DNA of 57,025 nt from Candidatus Trichofilum aggregatum (GTDB lineage Bacteria; Chloroflexota; Anaerolineae; Promineifilales; Promineifilaceae), in contig JADJUV010000048.1 in assembly GCA_016716885.1 (NCBI GenBank), positions 1 through 57,025 of the forward strand. The letters run 5' to 3'. The translations under genes were made by a program, and so were the position numbers. Below, piece after piece: positions 18,120-26,769 of the stretch. The first letter of the stretch is position 1. Each line of letters opens with the position of its first letter. A model generated the notes under the pieces. It was given only the letters and a program-made list of their open reading frames with translations, was not told the origin of the DNA and did no database searches.

Positions 18120-19112
18120 TTATGCCCGTCTTCTGGGCCAGCGCAGGCGTTGCAGACGCTGCCACGCTTCTACCAGCCCGCCGGGAAATACCAGCACGAT
18201 GACAATAAAGAGGATGCCAAAAATAACCTGATGTATCTCCACCAGCGTCACCGCCAGTTGTTGCCGGATCAGGATAAAGAAAATCGCCCCAATCACTGGC
18301 CCAACCAGAGTGCCTAAGCCACCAATAAAGGTGATCAGCAGCGCGTCAAACGTCCAAATCGGGCTAAAGGGAGCGGACGGGTAATAGCTGATCTGTTGGA
18401 AGGCAAAAACACCACCGGCCAGACCAGCAAAGAGGCTACTCAACGTCAGGGCCAGCAGTTTATGGCGCAGAACATGCACCCCGGTCGCCTGCGCCGCTTC
18501 CTCATCCTCGCGCACCGCCAGAATGCCCAAACTCCAGGGGGAACGCAGAAGCAAGTACGCCGTTCCTGTGGCGACCAGCGCCAGCCCCAGGGCCAGATAA
18601 TAACGCGGCGGCAGTGAATACGAGGCGATCATGGGGCCAGGCAGTGACGAAATGAAGGGAATGTTCTGGCTGACCGTGATCCGCAAAACCTCAGCCACCC
18701 CCAACGTGCCAATCGCAAAATAGGCCCCACGCAGGCGAAACGTCGGCGCACCAATCAACAGGGCAAACACCACCGCGGCCGCGCCACCCAACAAAAATGC
18801 CCCGGCAAACGGCACACCTTCAACAAGCCACAGCGTCCGTGCCACGAGCGCACCAATGCCAAAAAAGGCGGCGTGCCCCAGGCTGCTTTGCCCGGCAAAC
18901 CCGGCCAGAATATTCCAGCTTTGGCTCAATGTTATATGCAGACAGATGAGAAAAAACAGATTCCAGACGTTTTGTTTATCCACCTGTTGGGGGTAGATGA
19001 GTGCAAAAAGAAGCAACGATACAACCCCCAGCGGCGTCAGCCAGCGGCGTAATGAATGGGAGACAGTTTGTTGTAAAGGCATGACACGTTCGATAGGTTT
19101 TTCCGCCATCAT
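18120..19112 (-). CDS. livM: Branched-chain-type ABC importer permease LivM
   Basis: This 330-residue membrane protein has about nine hydrophobic segments. It contains FAGQSSLGHAAFFGIGAL near the start and the LivM coupling-loop signature LGILAVREDEEAAQATGV. The gene starts with ATGATGG overlapping the LivH stop by 4 bp. It forms the translocation channel with LivH. Liv-type systems take up branched amino acids but also aromatic acids, amides or urea. Neighbouring degradation genes suggest an aromatic acid here. Confidence 0.92.
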   Translation of the reverse strand: MMAEKPIERVMPLQQTVSHSLRRWLTPLGVVSLLLFALIYPQQVDKQNVWNLFFLICLHITLSQSWNILAGFAGQSSLGHAAFFGIGALVARTLWLVEGVPFAGAFLLGGAAAVVFALLIGAPTFRLRGAYFAIGTLGVAEVLRITVSQNIPFISSLPGPMIASYSLPPRYYLALGLALVATGTAYLLLRSPWSLGILAVREDEEAAQATGVHVLRHKLLALTLSSLFAGLAGGVFAFQQISYYPSAPFSPIWTFDALLITFIGGLGTLVGPVIGAIFFILIRQQLAVTLVEIHQVIFGILFIVIVLVFPGGLVEAWQRLQRLRWPRRRA

Positions 19113-19987
19113 TTCCTCGTAAACAAACCTTGCGGGCGGAGAATTAAGACAAGAACAAAAATTACCAGGCCGATCACTTCACGATAGGTAGGCCCGATGA
19201 ACGCCCCGCTCACCGCCTCGACCACCCCCAGCAGAATTCCGGCGGGGAAAGTTCCCAAAATACTGCCTGTCCCAGCCAGCACAACCACCACCAGAGCTTT
19301 GAGCGTCCAGATGATGCCGATACTGGGCGAAATGCCATAGGTAATAATCACAGATGTCCCGGCGATGGCGGCGAGTGAGGCTCCCAAAGCGAAAGTCATC
19401 ATGTAAACGCGGTGAATATTAATTCCCACCAGTTCTGCCGCCTCCCAATCTTCGGCGGTTGCCAGAATGGCTTTGCCCCAATAGGTGCGGCGTAGGAAAA
19501 AATGCAGGAGCAGGGTCACAACCAGGGCAATCCCGAAACTGCCCAGACGAGTATAAGGCAGAGTCACCCCGGCCAGGTTTAACCCGGCACCTGTGTAGGC
19601 TGTGGGGATAGCCCGTTCATCGGCGGTAAACCCCCACTGTGCCATATTTTGGATAACAAGGGTCAACCCAAAACTGACCAGAAGGGAGTTTTTGATCTTC
19701 TCTTCCCCTTCCAAACGAACAATATGCCGGTAAACAAGCCTGTCCAAAAGCAAACCAACAAGAAACAGGGCTGGAATCGTCAATAGGATAGAAACAAACG
19801 GGTCAATTCCCCAGGTCACATAAGCCCAAAAACTTACATACCCACCCAACATCAGCAGTTCACCGTGAGCAATGTTCAGCATTTTCAACACGCCGAAGAC
19901 AAGGGCCAGCCCCATCGCCGCGATCCCATAAATGCCCCCGACAAAAACGCCAAAAACCATTGTTTGCAAAAATGATTCGAGACTCAT
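19109..19987 (-). CDS. livH: Branched-chain-type ABC importer permease LivH
   Basis: This 292-residue integral membrane protein has the family N-terminus GGIYGIAAMGLALVFGVLKM and LNIAHGELLMLGGY, and the coupling-loop segment GKAILATAEDWEAAELVGI. It partners LivM and overlaps both the LivF stop upstream and the LivM start downstream by 4 bp, so translation is coupled. No frame damage is seen. No GCGGCCGC site lies in the block from here to LivG. Confidence 0.92.
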   Translation of the reverse strand: MSLESFLQTMVFGVFVGGIYGIAAMGLALVFGVLKMLNIAHGELLMLGGYVSFWAYVTWGIDPFVSILLTIPALFLVGLLLDRLVYRHIVRLEGEEKIKNSLLVSFGLTLVIQNMAQWGFTADERAIPTAYTGAGLNLAGVTLPYTRLGSFGIALVVTLLLHFFLRRTYWGKAILATAEDWEAAELVGINIHRVYMMTFALGASLAAIAGTSVIITYGISPSIGIIWTLKALVVVVLAGTGSILGTFPAGILLGVVEAVSGAFIGPTYREVIGLVIFVLVLILRPQGLFTRK

Positions 19988-20724
19988 GTGATCCCTTCGC
20001 CTACAGGCGTGTAACCCAGGTAGGCCTGCCGGACTTTGTCGTTATGCAGAAGTTCTGTGCCAGTCCCGGTCCCGACAATGCGCCCTTGTTCCAGAATATA
20101 GGCCCGATGAGCCAGATCGAGTGCCTGTCGCGCATTTTGTTCGACCAGAAAAATCGTCATCCCCTGTTCATTGGTCAGCCGGATAATCTCGAAAATATTC
20201 TCGACAATCATCGGTGCCAACCCCAAAGAGGGTTCATCGAGCATCAACAGACGGGGCAATCCCATCAAGGCGCGGCCAATCGCCAGCATTTGTTGTTGCC
20301 CACCGCTCATCGTGTTCGCCTGTTGATCCCTGCGGTCCGCCAGAATTGGGAAAAGCGCATAAACCTTTTTAATGGTTTGTGCTCGTTTTTCTCTGGCCCG
20401 CTTGGCGTAGGCTCCCAACTCAAGGTTTTCCATCACGGTTAAACTGCCGAATAGTTTGCGCCCTTCGGGAACCAGGATCATGCCTTGCTCGGCGATGCGG
20501 TAGGCAGGAAGTGTGTGGAGATTCTTCTGCTCAAAAACGACTTTTCCGGCCCGGAGGGGGCGGTGCAGACCGGCAATGGCCCGCATCAGGGTGGTCTTGC
20601 CTGCCCCATTGGGACCAATCAACGCCACGATTTCCCCTTCCCGAAGTTCCAGGGAAACATCCCAGAGTGCAGGAAGATCGCCATAGGCGGCGCTGAGGTC
20701 GTCAATCTTAAGCAAGGTGGGCAT
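19984..20724 (-). CDS. livF: ABC importer ATP-binding subunit LivF
   Basis: The preferred start is the ATG at 20722-20724 (MPTLLKIDDLSAAYGDLPAL), inside the end of LivG (17-bp overlap). The ATG 48 bp upstream gives a tail without family similarity. The protein of about 246 residues has Walker A GPNGAGKTT, signature MSGGQQQMLAIGRAL, Walker B LLMLDEPSLGLAP and the switch histidine region FLVEQN. Arrangement and length are those of LivF. It pairs with LivG to power uptake. Confidence 0.92.
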   Translation of the reverse strand: MPTLLKIDDLSAAYGDLPALWDVSLELREGEIVALIGPNGAGKTTLMRAIAGLHRPLRAGKVVFEQKNLHTLPAYRIAEQGMILVPEGRKLFGSLTVMENLELGAYAKRAREKRAQTIKKVYALFPILADRRDQQANTMSGGQQQMLAIGRALMGLPRLLMLDEPSLGLAPMIVENIFEIIRLTNEQGMTIFLVEQNARQALDLAHRAYILEQGRIVGTGTGTELLHNDKVRQAYLGYTPVGEGIT

Positions 20725-21445
20725 GGTAAGATTTCCCCAGGTAAGCATCAATGACCCGCTCATTGTTGGCAACTTCGGCCGGAGTGCCTTCGGCGATCAA
20801 GTCACCGGCATTGAGGACAACAATCCGGTTGGCAACGCCGAAGACGGCTTTAACCAGATGCTCCACCATGATAATGGTGATACCGGAGTCGCGGATCGTT
20901 TGGATCAGGGTCATTGATGTGAGCACTTCAGAAGGGTTTAGCCCGGCCAGGAGTTCATCAAGCAAAAGTAGTTTCGGTTTTGTAGCCAGGGCACGGGCCA
21001 GCTCAAGCCGTTTGCGATCAACCAGGGTGAGATTGTGTGCTTTGGCGGTTGCCTGGTGGGCCAGGCCAACTTTTTCCAGGATTTCATGGGCCTCTGTTTC
21101 CGCCTGATGCCGGTTCTTGACCCCTTGATGACCATACACTCGCCCAATGGCGACATTTTCCAGAACGGTCATGTTGGGAAAGGGGCGTACCAATTGAAAG
21201 GTGCGGGCGATCCCCAGCCAACAGCGGGCATGGGGGGCGGTGGCGGTGATGTCGCTGTCTTCAAAGATGATTCGCCCCTGACTGGGTGGGTAGACCCCTG
21301 TAATCAGGTTGAACAGGGTGGTTTTTCCAGCCCCATTTGGCCCGATTAAGCCGAGGATTTCACCTTCGTTCACATGCAAGGAAACGAAATTGATCGCCAT
21401 CAGCCCCTTAAATGATTTTGCGACGCGTTGTAGTTGGAGAAACAA
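20708..21445 (-). CDS. livG: ABC importer ATP-binding subunit LivG
   Basis: This 245-residue ATPase has Walker A GPNGAGKTTLF, the LivG-type signature region LTLVDRKRLELARAL, Walker B LLLLDELLAGLNPSE and the switch histidine in IIMVEHLVKAVF. The C-terminal extension ERVIDAYLG is typical. Walker B carries Glu-Leu (DELLAGL) rather than the more common Asp-Glu-Pro, as is normal for LivG. It lies 86 bp downstream of the binding-protein gene. Confidence 0.92.
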   Translation of the reverse strand: MFLQLQRVAKSFKGLMAINFVSLHVNEGEILGLIGPNGAGKTTLFNLITGVYPPSQGRIIFEDSDITATAPHARCWLGIARTFQLVRPFPNMTVLENVAIGRVYGHQGVKNRHQAETEAHEILEKVGLAHQATAKAHNLTLVDRKRLELARALATKPKLLLLDELLAGLNPSEVLTSMTLIQTIRDSGITIIMVEHLVKAVFGVANRIVVLNAGDLIAEGTPAEVANNERVIDAYLGKSYHAHLA

Positions 21446-21531
21446 ATTGGGAATCCTTATGGGCCATTATTCAGGGGCGGCGTTTCTTGATAGCTTCAAT
21501 AAACGCCACCCCCTTTATATCATGGGGCGAA

Positions 21532-22770
21532 TTACCGCTCACTCCAGGCTGGAGCGGGGTAAATAATGGGGGCTACGGCAATGTCAAGCGGCCAGATCAG
21601 TTTTTGCAGGCCATCCTGATACTGACTCACGACGGTAATGACGTTACCTGTGCCATCGGGATTGAAGGTGATTGGCCCGGCCACGGTTGTTATATCGGTG
21701 GTAGTGAGGGCATCACGGATGGCTGTGGGATCCAGGCTGTCGGCTCGTTGGATAGCATCTACCAGGATTTGCACGACAGAGTAAGCGGGGGCTGTGGTTC
21801 CGGCGGCGGTTTTATCAAATCGCGCTTCATGACGGGCGACCATATCTAGGGCACCGGGGAAGTCGGCTTCGGGGTTGCCACCTGCCGACAGGAGAACGTA
21901 ATCGCCATCTGCCCCCATGTTTTCCGGCCAGGTAACGGCATCCGCTCCACGCACGATGGCCGTGATGGCCGGGTTGAAATCCAGTTCCTTCATCTGTTTG
22001 ACGATGGTGAGCGCATCGGGGGGATTGGGTAGGGCAAGGACAGCCTGTGCGCCCGCATCTTTGGCTCTGAGAATCAAATCAGAAAAGTCGGTAGAGCCGG
22101 GGGCGTATGTTTCATCAGCGACAATTTCGTAACCACGCGTTTCAGCTTCTTGTCGCCAGGCTCCCCCTAATTCTGCGCCCCAGTCGGTCGTCTCGGCAAA
22201 AATGGCGATCTTTAGGGGTTTGGGATCCAGGCTATCAAATACGTCAAAGTAAGCTGTAGCCAGGGCTGGTGATTTGGGGAAGGGGGAGAAGAGGTATTGG
22301 TAGCCTTGTTGGTGAATTTGATTCAGGGCAAAAGCGACACCGAGATAGGGGAGTTTGTTCTTTTCGGCGATAGATGCCGCGGCCGCGTGCAGATCACTGC
22401 CAAACCCGCCCAGGTAGGCCACGATCTCTTCGCTTGAGTAGAGGGTTTCCATGTGCTGTACCGTCTTGGTCGGATCCGATTCATCATCCAGGATTACCAG
22501 CTCTAACGGAATCTGGGTTCCCTGTATCGTCACCCCGCCCGCCGCGTTGATATCTTCCATCGCTAATAGATAACCGTTTCTGACCTGATCACCGCCAGCC
22601 GCATAACGCCCAGTATTTTCCTCAGATGTGTCTGTGTTTGTGGTGGTGTTTTCGACTTCATTGGGTTCATTAGTACCACCACAAGCTGTTATCACCAGGC
22701 TGATAAGCAACAGCCATAGAATAATTTGTAGGGGGACAGTACGAAGCGGTTTATGCATCTTCTTGTTCAT
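21532..22770 (-). CDS. Liv-type ABC substrate-binding lipoprotein
   Basis: A GGAGG site five bases before the ATG at 22768-22770 (MNKKMHKPLRTVPLQIILW) sets the start. The upstream TTG frame start lies inside that ribosome site. The signal peptide ends in lipobox VITACGG, followed by an Asn/Thr/Glu linker. The mature part is a periplasmic-binding-protein-type Leu/Ile/Val fold: GGDQVRNGYLLAMEDINAAGGV, LELVILDDESDPTKTVQHME, IAIFAETTDWGAELG and GTTAPAYSVVQILVDAIQR. The segment before TGRYAAGGDQV is shorter than usual: the first beta strand (IKIG...LTG) of this fold seems missing, so a small in-frame deletion is possible. It likely binds an aromatic acid, given its operon. Confidence 0.87.
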   Translation of the reverse strand: MNKKMHKPLRTVPLQIILWLLLISLVITACGGTNEPNEVENTTTNTDTSEENTGRYAAGGDQVRNGYLLAMEDINAAGGVTIQGTQIPLELVILDDESDPTKTVQHMETLYSSEEIVAYLGGFGSDLHAAAASIAEKNKLPYLGVAFALNQIHQQGYQYLFSPFPKSPALATAYFDVFDSLDPKPLKIAIFAETTDWGAELGGAWRQEAETRGYEIVADETYAPGSTDFSDLILRAKDAGAQAVLALPNPPDALTIVKQMKELDFNPAITAIVRGADAVTWPENMGADGDYVLLSAGGNPEADFPGALDMVARHEARFDKTAAGTTAPAYSVVQILVDAIQRADSLDPTAIRDALTTTDITTVAGPITFNPDGTGNVITVVSQYQDGLQKLIWPLDIAVAPIIYPAPAWSER

Positions 22771-22903
22771 GGCAGCCTCCAAAAGGGGTGAATGTTTGAA
22801 ACGTCACAACGGACAGTGCATGGTTGGTTTGGTAAAGCCGTTTAATCCATACATGCTCCTTTGCTCCCTACAGGCCGGAACTTGCGTTTAGCGTTCAGAG
22901 CGA

Positions 22904-22940
22904 GAGCGAGAGGGTTTTCCAGAGTAATTACCTCTCGCTC
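22904..22940. terminator. Hairpin after the dioxygenase gene
   Basis: GAGCGAGAGG (22904-22913) and its exact complement CCTCTCGCTC (22931-22940) form a 10-bp stem with a 17-base loop. It lies 32 bp beyond the stop of the dioxygenase gene and upstream of the importer. No clear U-run follows, so it may be a weak or factor-assisted terminator, or simply a dyad. It would separate two transcription units on the minus strand. Confidence 0.45.
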
Positions 22941-22971
22941 TTCCCTCTAGCTCTAAACTCCCGCGGAATAG

Positions 22972-23958
22972 TTACCGACCGATTTCTTCAAGACTATGCC
23001 CTGGCACAACCGGTGTGCCATAACGATAAAATGTTTTAGCGAGCTGTCCCCCAAACCAGATACTGCTTTTTTCCAGGTCAATCTCATTGGCGACGTTCCA
23101 CACGACGGCCTGCCAGTCCGGGTCGAAGATGAGATAGCCGGTGTCACCAAATAGTTCTACCCGGTTGCCACCTGGCTCAAAGCAGTAAAGAAAGTAAGCC
23201 TGGGTCGTGCCGTGTTTGGCCGGGCCGGTTTCGATGCGGATGTCCCGCTCGGAGAGGATGTCGGCGATGTCGAGCAGATGGGAGGGATTGCCGTACCAGT
23301 AGGCGACGTGATGAAAGCGGCCGCGGCCGCCGGTTGAGTCCCGCATCAGGGCCAGTTCATGCACCAGGGCACTTACACTCAGCCAGGAACCCACCGTTGC
23401 CCCGCCATCACCAATTTTTTGTTCACGTAACTTGAACCCCAACGTGTTGAAGGCAAAGTCGGTATTCTGGATGACATCACTCACCATCAGGTTGACATGA
23501 TCCAGGCGGCGTACGGGCACACCCCGCAGCGGCCGCTTCGAGGGCCGATTGCGTAATTTGCTGGCTAACTCCGGGGGCGCTTTGAAATAATCCAGTTCCC
23601 ACAACACCTTCTGGCGGTGTCCATCCGGGTTGCAAAATTTGTAGGCGGGGCCATGCGCGTAATCGGTTTCTGTCCAGCCCGTGCCCAAACCAGACGCTTC
23701 AATCCGGCCTACCACCCGTTCTAATGCTTCTGGCGACGAAGCCCGCCACGTCACTTCTTCCAGCCCTGGCTCTTTCGCCGCAGTGATTTTGAGGGTGTAT
23801 TGGTAGAAGTCCTCATACGCCCGCATATACACAGACTGGCCTTCGCGGTGGCTGATTTCCAAACCCAGCATGTCGTGGAAAAAGGCCACTGATTCGTCTG
23901 GCTTTGGGGAGTACAAGGCAACGCTTACCAATTGAGCAAGGTCTGTGTTCATAACCAT
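22972..23958 (-). CDS. Extradiol catechol 2,3-dioxygenase (type I, vicinal oxygen chelate)
   Basis: This 328-residue two-domain extradiol dioxygenase is full length. The C-terminal catalytic domain shows the Fe(II) triad at H154 (RLDHVNLMV), H217 (RFHHVAYW) and E268 (NRVELFGD), and Y255, the spacing of XylE-type enzymes. Family members cleave catechol, 3-substituted catechols or homoprotocatechuate beside the hydroxyls to give yellow semialdehydes. The following genes encode the hydratase, hydrolase, aldolase and dehydrogenase of the meta pathway, so catechol or an alkylcatechol is the best guess. A tandem pair of overlapping GCGGCCGC encodes its GGRGR. Confidence 0.9.
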   Translation of the reverse strand: MVMNTDLAQLVSVALYSPKPDESVAFFHDMLGLEISHREGQSVYMRAYEDFYQYTLKITAAKEPGLEEVTWRASSPEALERVVGRIEASGLGTGWTETDYAHGPAYKFCNPDGHRQKVLWELDYFKAPPELASKLRNRPSKRPLRGVPVRRLDHVNLMVSDVIQNTDFAFNTLGFKLREQKIGDGGATVGSWLSVSALVHELALMRDSTGGRGRFHHVAYWYGNPSHLLDIADILSERDIRIETGPAKHGTTQAYFLYCFEPGGNRVELFGDTGYLIFDPDWQAVVWNVANEIDLEKSSIWFGGQLAKTFYRYGTPVVPGHSLEEIGR

Positions 23959-23973
23959 CTGTCCTACCCATGT

Positions 23974-24792
23974 TTAACTGAATATCACTTTGACATCAGG
24001 CTGGCTTGTCAGCGTGAAAATAAATTCGTCACCGGGTTTGACGGGGAGCATTTTGGTGATGCCGCCAGAGATGACGATGTCGCCGGGTTCCAGGGAGATG
24101 CCCAGTTCTAGAAGTTTGTTGGCTAACCAGGCGGTAGCGATGGCGGGATGACCGAGCGCGGCCGCGCCCACCCCTTCCGCCGCCAGCACCCCATTGTGCT
24201 GAATCGTCATCGCCAACGCGCCCAGGTCATCCTTGAGCATGGCCCTGTCCCACGGGCCGAGGGTAAAGCCGCCATAAGAGGCGTTGTCGGCGATGGTATC
24301 CACCAGCTTGATGCGCCAATCGGCAATGCGGCTGGCGACGATTTCGATACCTAAGGCACAGGCTTCTGTCGCGGCAAGAACTTGCTCCGGTGTGACGCCC
24401 GGCTCACGCAGCGGTTTGCCAATCAGAAAAGCAATTTCCCCTTCAATGCGCGGCTGTAAAAAGGCTCCTGCTGGAATTTCCACCTGACCATTTACGGCGG
24501 GATAAAAACTAGATGCCCAAAGCGTGCCATAATCCGGCTCACTGACACCCAATTGGGTTTGGATGGCCTTACTGGTCAGGCCAATCTTCCGCCCCACAAT
24601 TTTTTCCCCACCTGCCAACCGCATCTCCGTCCACTGGTTTTGAATGGCATACGCCGTCGCCACATCCGTAATCCCATCCGCCTCAGAGATCGGGGGGATG
24701 GGGATGTGGGTACGCCAGGCGGTGTCCAGCCGTTCGGCGATGGTGGAGACGATTGCAGATGAGAGCGTGTTGCGTGTTGCGTGTTGCGTCAT
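23974..24792 (-). CDS. 2-oxopent-4-enoate hydratase family protein
   Basis: This 272-residue fumarylacetoacetase-like-fold protein has the metal site in PRIEGEIAFLIG (Glu-x-Glu) and the conserved IVGRKIGLTSKAIQTQLG and DIVISGGITKM segments. It matches both the hydratase (DmpE/MhpD-like) and the 4-oxalocrotonate decarboxylase (DmpH-like). Because a semialdehyde hydrolase is next to it and no tautomerase or semialdehyde dehydrogenase is present, the hydratase that turns 2-oxopent-4-enoate into 4-hydroxy-2-oxovalerate is favoured. It starts inside the stop of the hydrolase gene (4-bp overlap). Confidence 0.82.
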   Translation of the reverse strand: MTQHATRNTLSSAIVSTIAERLDTAWRTHIPIPPISEADGITDVATAYAIQNQWTEMRLAGGEKIVGRKIGLTSKAIQTQLGVSEPDYGTLWASSFYPAVNGQVEIPAGAFLQPRIEGEIAFLIGKPLREPGVTPEQVLAATEACALGIEIVASRIADWRIKLVDTIADNASYGGFTLGPWDRAMLKDDLGALAMTIQHNGVLAAEGVGAAALGHPAIATAWLANKLLELGISLEPGDIVISGGITKMLPVKPGDEFIFTLTSQPDVKVIFS

Positions 24793-25727
24793 AAGAAGTT
24801 AAGGGGGCACAGAGTACGCAGAGAAGGCACAGAGAACACAGAGGAATCCAATATTTTTATGCTCTGTGCCCTCTGTGTCTCCTTCGTCTGGGTCTGAACA
24901 TCAATGAGTTGGTTGAAACTTTTGGCATGTTCTACCTGAATCCAGTGACTGCATTGCCCATAAACGTGCATCTGAACGTTGGGCAGATGTTTAAGGAGAT
25001 GCAGGCTCGTTTCCATGGGCACGATCTTGTCATCGCGGCCATGAACGAGCAGGGTGGGGTGATCCATCCGGCGCAGGGCTAACTCCGGCACCACCAGATC
25101 ATTGATGGCGGTCTGGCGTGGAGCCGGAAACATCGCCTGGAATGAGCGGCGCACATCCGGGTTCATGGCGGCTTCATAGCGGGTTTTGGCAATGCCATCC
25201 AGCCGATCCGCCAGGAAAGTGTCATCGTAGACAAACCAGCGAATGAGGTTGCGGAACATCTGCACCGAGGGGTCATCGTAGAACCCCCACAACCGATCCA
25301 GTTCCGGGGTGATGGTATGCGGCGTGCCAATCGGCCCCATGTGGACAACTTTGGCAAACCGGTCTGGCGCATCCAGCAAAAGATGCAGGGCAATCGCACC
25401 CCCCATCGAGTTGCCCACCAGATGTGCTTTCTCGATGTTGAGGGCATCGAGCAGGGCCAGGCATTGATCCACCCACAAACGCATCCAGCTTCGCATTCCG
25501 GCTGGGGCGGGATCAGGGTGTTCGCTGGCCCCAAAGCCGAGGAGATCAGGGGCGAGACAGTGGAACTGCCCGTCCAGCGCAGGAAGGGCAAACTGCCAGT
25601 TTGACCAGGCTGTTACGCCCGGCCCGGAGCCATGCAGGAAAAGAATCGTTTCTGCCTGCTCTGCACCGCTGCGATTGACATAGGTACGGCCTTTCTCAGT
25701 TTGTATTTCTTCGTTTGTAACAGTCAT
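24789..25727 (-). CDS. 2-hydroxymuconic semialdehyde hydrolase-like alpha/beta hydrolase
   Basis: This 312-residue alpha/beta hydrolase has oxyanion HGSGPGVTAWSNW, nucleophile elbow GNSMGGAIAL (Ser), acid Asp in LLVHGRDDKIVP and His in YGQCSHWIQVEHA. This set is typical of DmpD/XylF/BphD-type C-C bond hydrolases, which split the ring-cleavage product into 2-oxopent-4-enoate and an acid. The native protein should end soon after FNQLI. The last 37 residues (DVQTQTKETQ...) are read from the CTCTGTGCCCTCTGTGT-type intergenic repeat, so the C-terminus has been altered by that repeat. Confidence 0.85.
   Translation of the reverse strand: MTVTNEEIQTEKGRTYVNRSGAEQAETILFLHGSGPGVTAWSNWQFALPALDGQFHCLAPDLLGFGASEHPDPAPAGMRSWMRLWVDQCLALLDALNIEKAHLVGNSMGGAIALHLLLDAPDRFAKVVHMGPIGTPHTITPELDRLWGFYDDPSVQMFRNLIRWFVYDDTFLADRLDGIAKTRYEAAMNPDVRRSFQAMFPAPRQTAINDLVVPELALRRMDHPTLLVHGRDDKIVPMETSLHLLKHLPNVQMHVYGQCSHWIQVEHAKSFNQLIDVQTQTKETQRAQSIKILDSSVFSVPSLRTLCPLNFL
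24796..24895. repeat. Degenerate ACAGAG/CTCTGTG intergenic repeat forming a gene tail
   Basis: GGCACAGAGTACGCAGAGAAG and CACAGAGAACACAGAGG words on one side and CTCTGTGCCCTCTGTGTCTC on the other give a degenerate inverted repeat. Similar words occur at 35552-35625, 36826-36860 and 44195-44270. Here it lies inside the 3' end of the hydrolase frame. Confidence 0.6.
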
Positions 25728-25730
25728 CAG

Positions 25731-26759
25731 TCAACTTCCTCTTTTGCAGTTTGTTTGTTGTTTCTGTTTTGCCAGTTCCAGCGTCACATCCAAAATCCAA
25801 TCTTCCTGACCGGCGACCGTTTTGCGGCGACCCAACTCGACGAGAATGTCTAGCGGATCAACGCCGTACTGCTGGCCGAGCCGTTTGGCGTGGAGCAGAA
25901 AGGTGGAGTAGACGCCCGCATAACCAATGGCGATGGAATCCCGATCCGGGAAGGGCTGGAAGGGCATCATGGGTGCGACGACAAATTCGGCTGCGTCTAG
26001 TAAGCCGAAGACATTCCAGGGATGCTCATAGTCGAGCCGATCCAGCGTCGCCGCGATCAGTTCGGTGGGAGCATTGCCTGCGCCCGCGCCCAGGCCGCGC
26101 AGGGTTCCATCCACCTGATCCGCGCCCGCCTTGATGGCCGCCAGGGTATTGCCGATGGCGACACCCAGGTTGTTGTGGGCGTGGAAACCGACCTGAATGG
26201 TGAGGGCATTTTTGAGGGCGTGTACCCGCGCGGCCGCGCCGTCAGGCAACAGTGCCCCGGCCGAGTCCACCACATACACACATTCCGCGCCGTAACTTTC
26301 CATGAGCCGGGCCTGCTCCGCCAAAAGTTCCGGCGGCAGCATGTGGGCCATCATCAAAAACCCCACCGCTTCCAGCCCCAACTCCCTGGCCATGCCAAAA
26401 TGCTGCTGCGAAATATCCGCCTCGGTACATTGCGTGGCGATGCGTACCACCTGAATGCCCCGCTCCTTTGCTTCCTTCAGTTCCTTGCGTGTGCCGATAC
26501 CCGGCAGAAGCAAAGCGGCAATTCGGCTATGGCTCACGGCGTTCCGCGCCGTTTCGATGAGTTCCATTTCATCGGTCAATGAAAAACCGTATTGGATGGA
26601 AGAGCCAGCCAGCCCATCACCGTGGGTCACTTCGATAACCGGCACACCGGCTTTATCAAGAGCCTGCGCTACGTCGCGCACCTGTTCACGGGTGAACTGA
26701 TGACGCATGGCGTGGGAGCCGTCGCGTAGGGTGGTGTCGGTGAGGCGGGGTGCTTTCAT
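25731..26759 (-). CDS. mhpE: 4-hydroxy-2-oxovalerate aldolase
   Basis: This 342-residue DRE-TIM metallolyase has DTTLRDGSHAMRHQF (catalytic Arg-Asp) and the metal-binding GFHAHNNLGVAIGN near residue 200, plus the VDSAGALLPDG and GLGAGAGNAPTEL segments. It cleaves 4-hydroxy-2-oxovalerate to pyruvate and acetaldehyde and normally forms a channelled complex with the acetylating acetaldehyde dehydrogenase encoded 10 bp upstream. Length and motifs are complete. The gene is the third of four in the hydrolytic meta branch. Confidence 0.93.
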   Translation of the reverse strand: MKAPRLTDTTLRDGSHAMRHQFTREQVRDVAQALDKAGVPVIEVTHGDGLAGSSIQYGFSLTDEMELIETARNAVSHSRIAALLLPGIGTRKELKEAKERGIQVVRIATQCTEADISQQHFGMARELGLEAVGFLMMAHMLPPELLAEQARLMESYGAECVYVVDSAGALLPDGAAARVHALKNALTIQVGFHAHNNLGVAIGNTLAAIKAGADQVDGTLRGLGAGAGNAPTELIAATLDRLDYEHPWNVFGLLDAAEFVVAPMMPFQPFPDRDSIAIGYAGVYSTFLLHAKRLGQQYGVDPLDILVELGRRKTVAGQEDWILDVTLELAKQKQQTNCKRGS

Positions 26760-26769
26760 CGGTGGTGGT

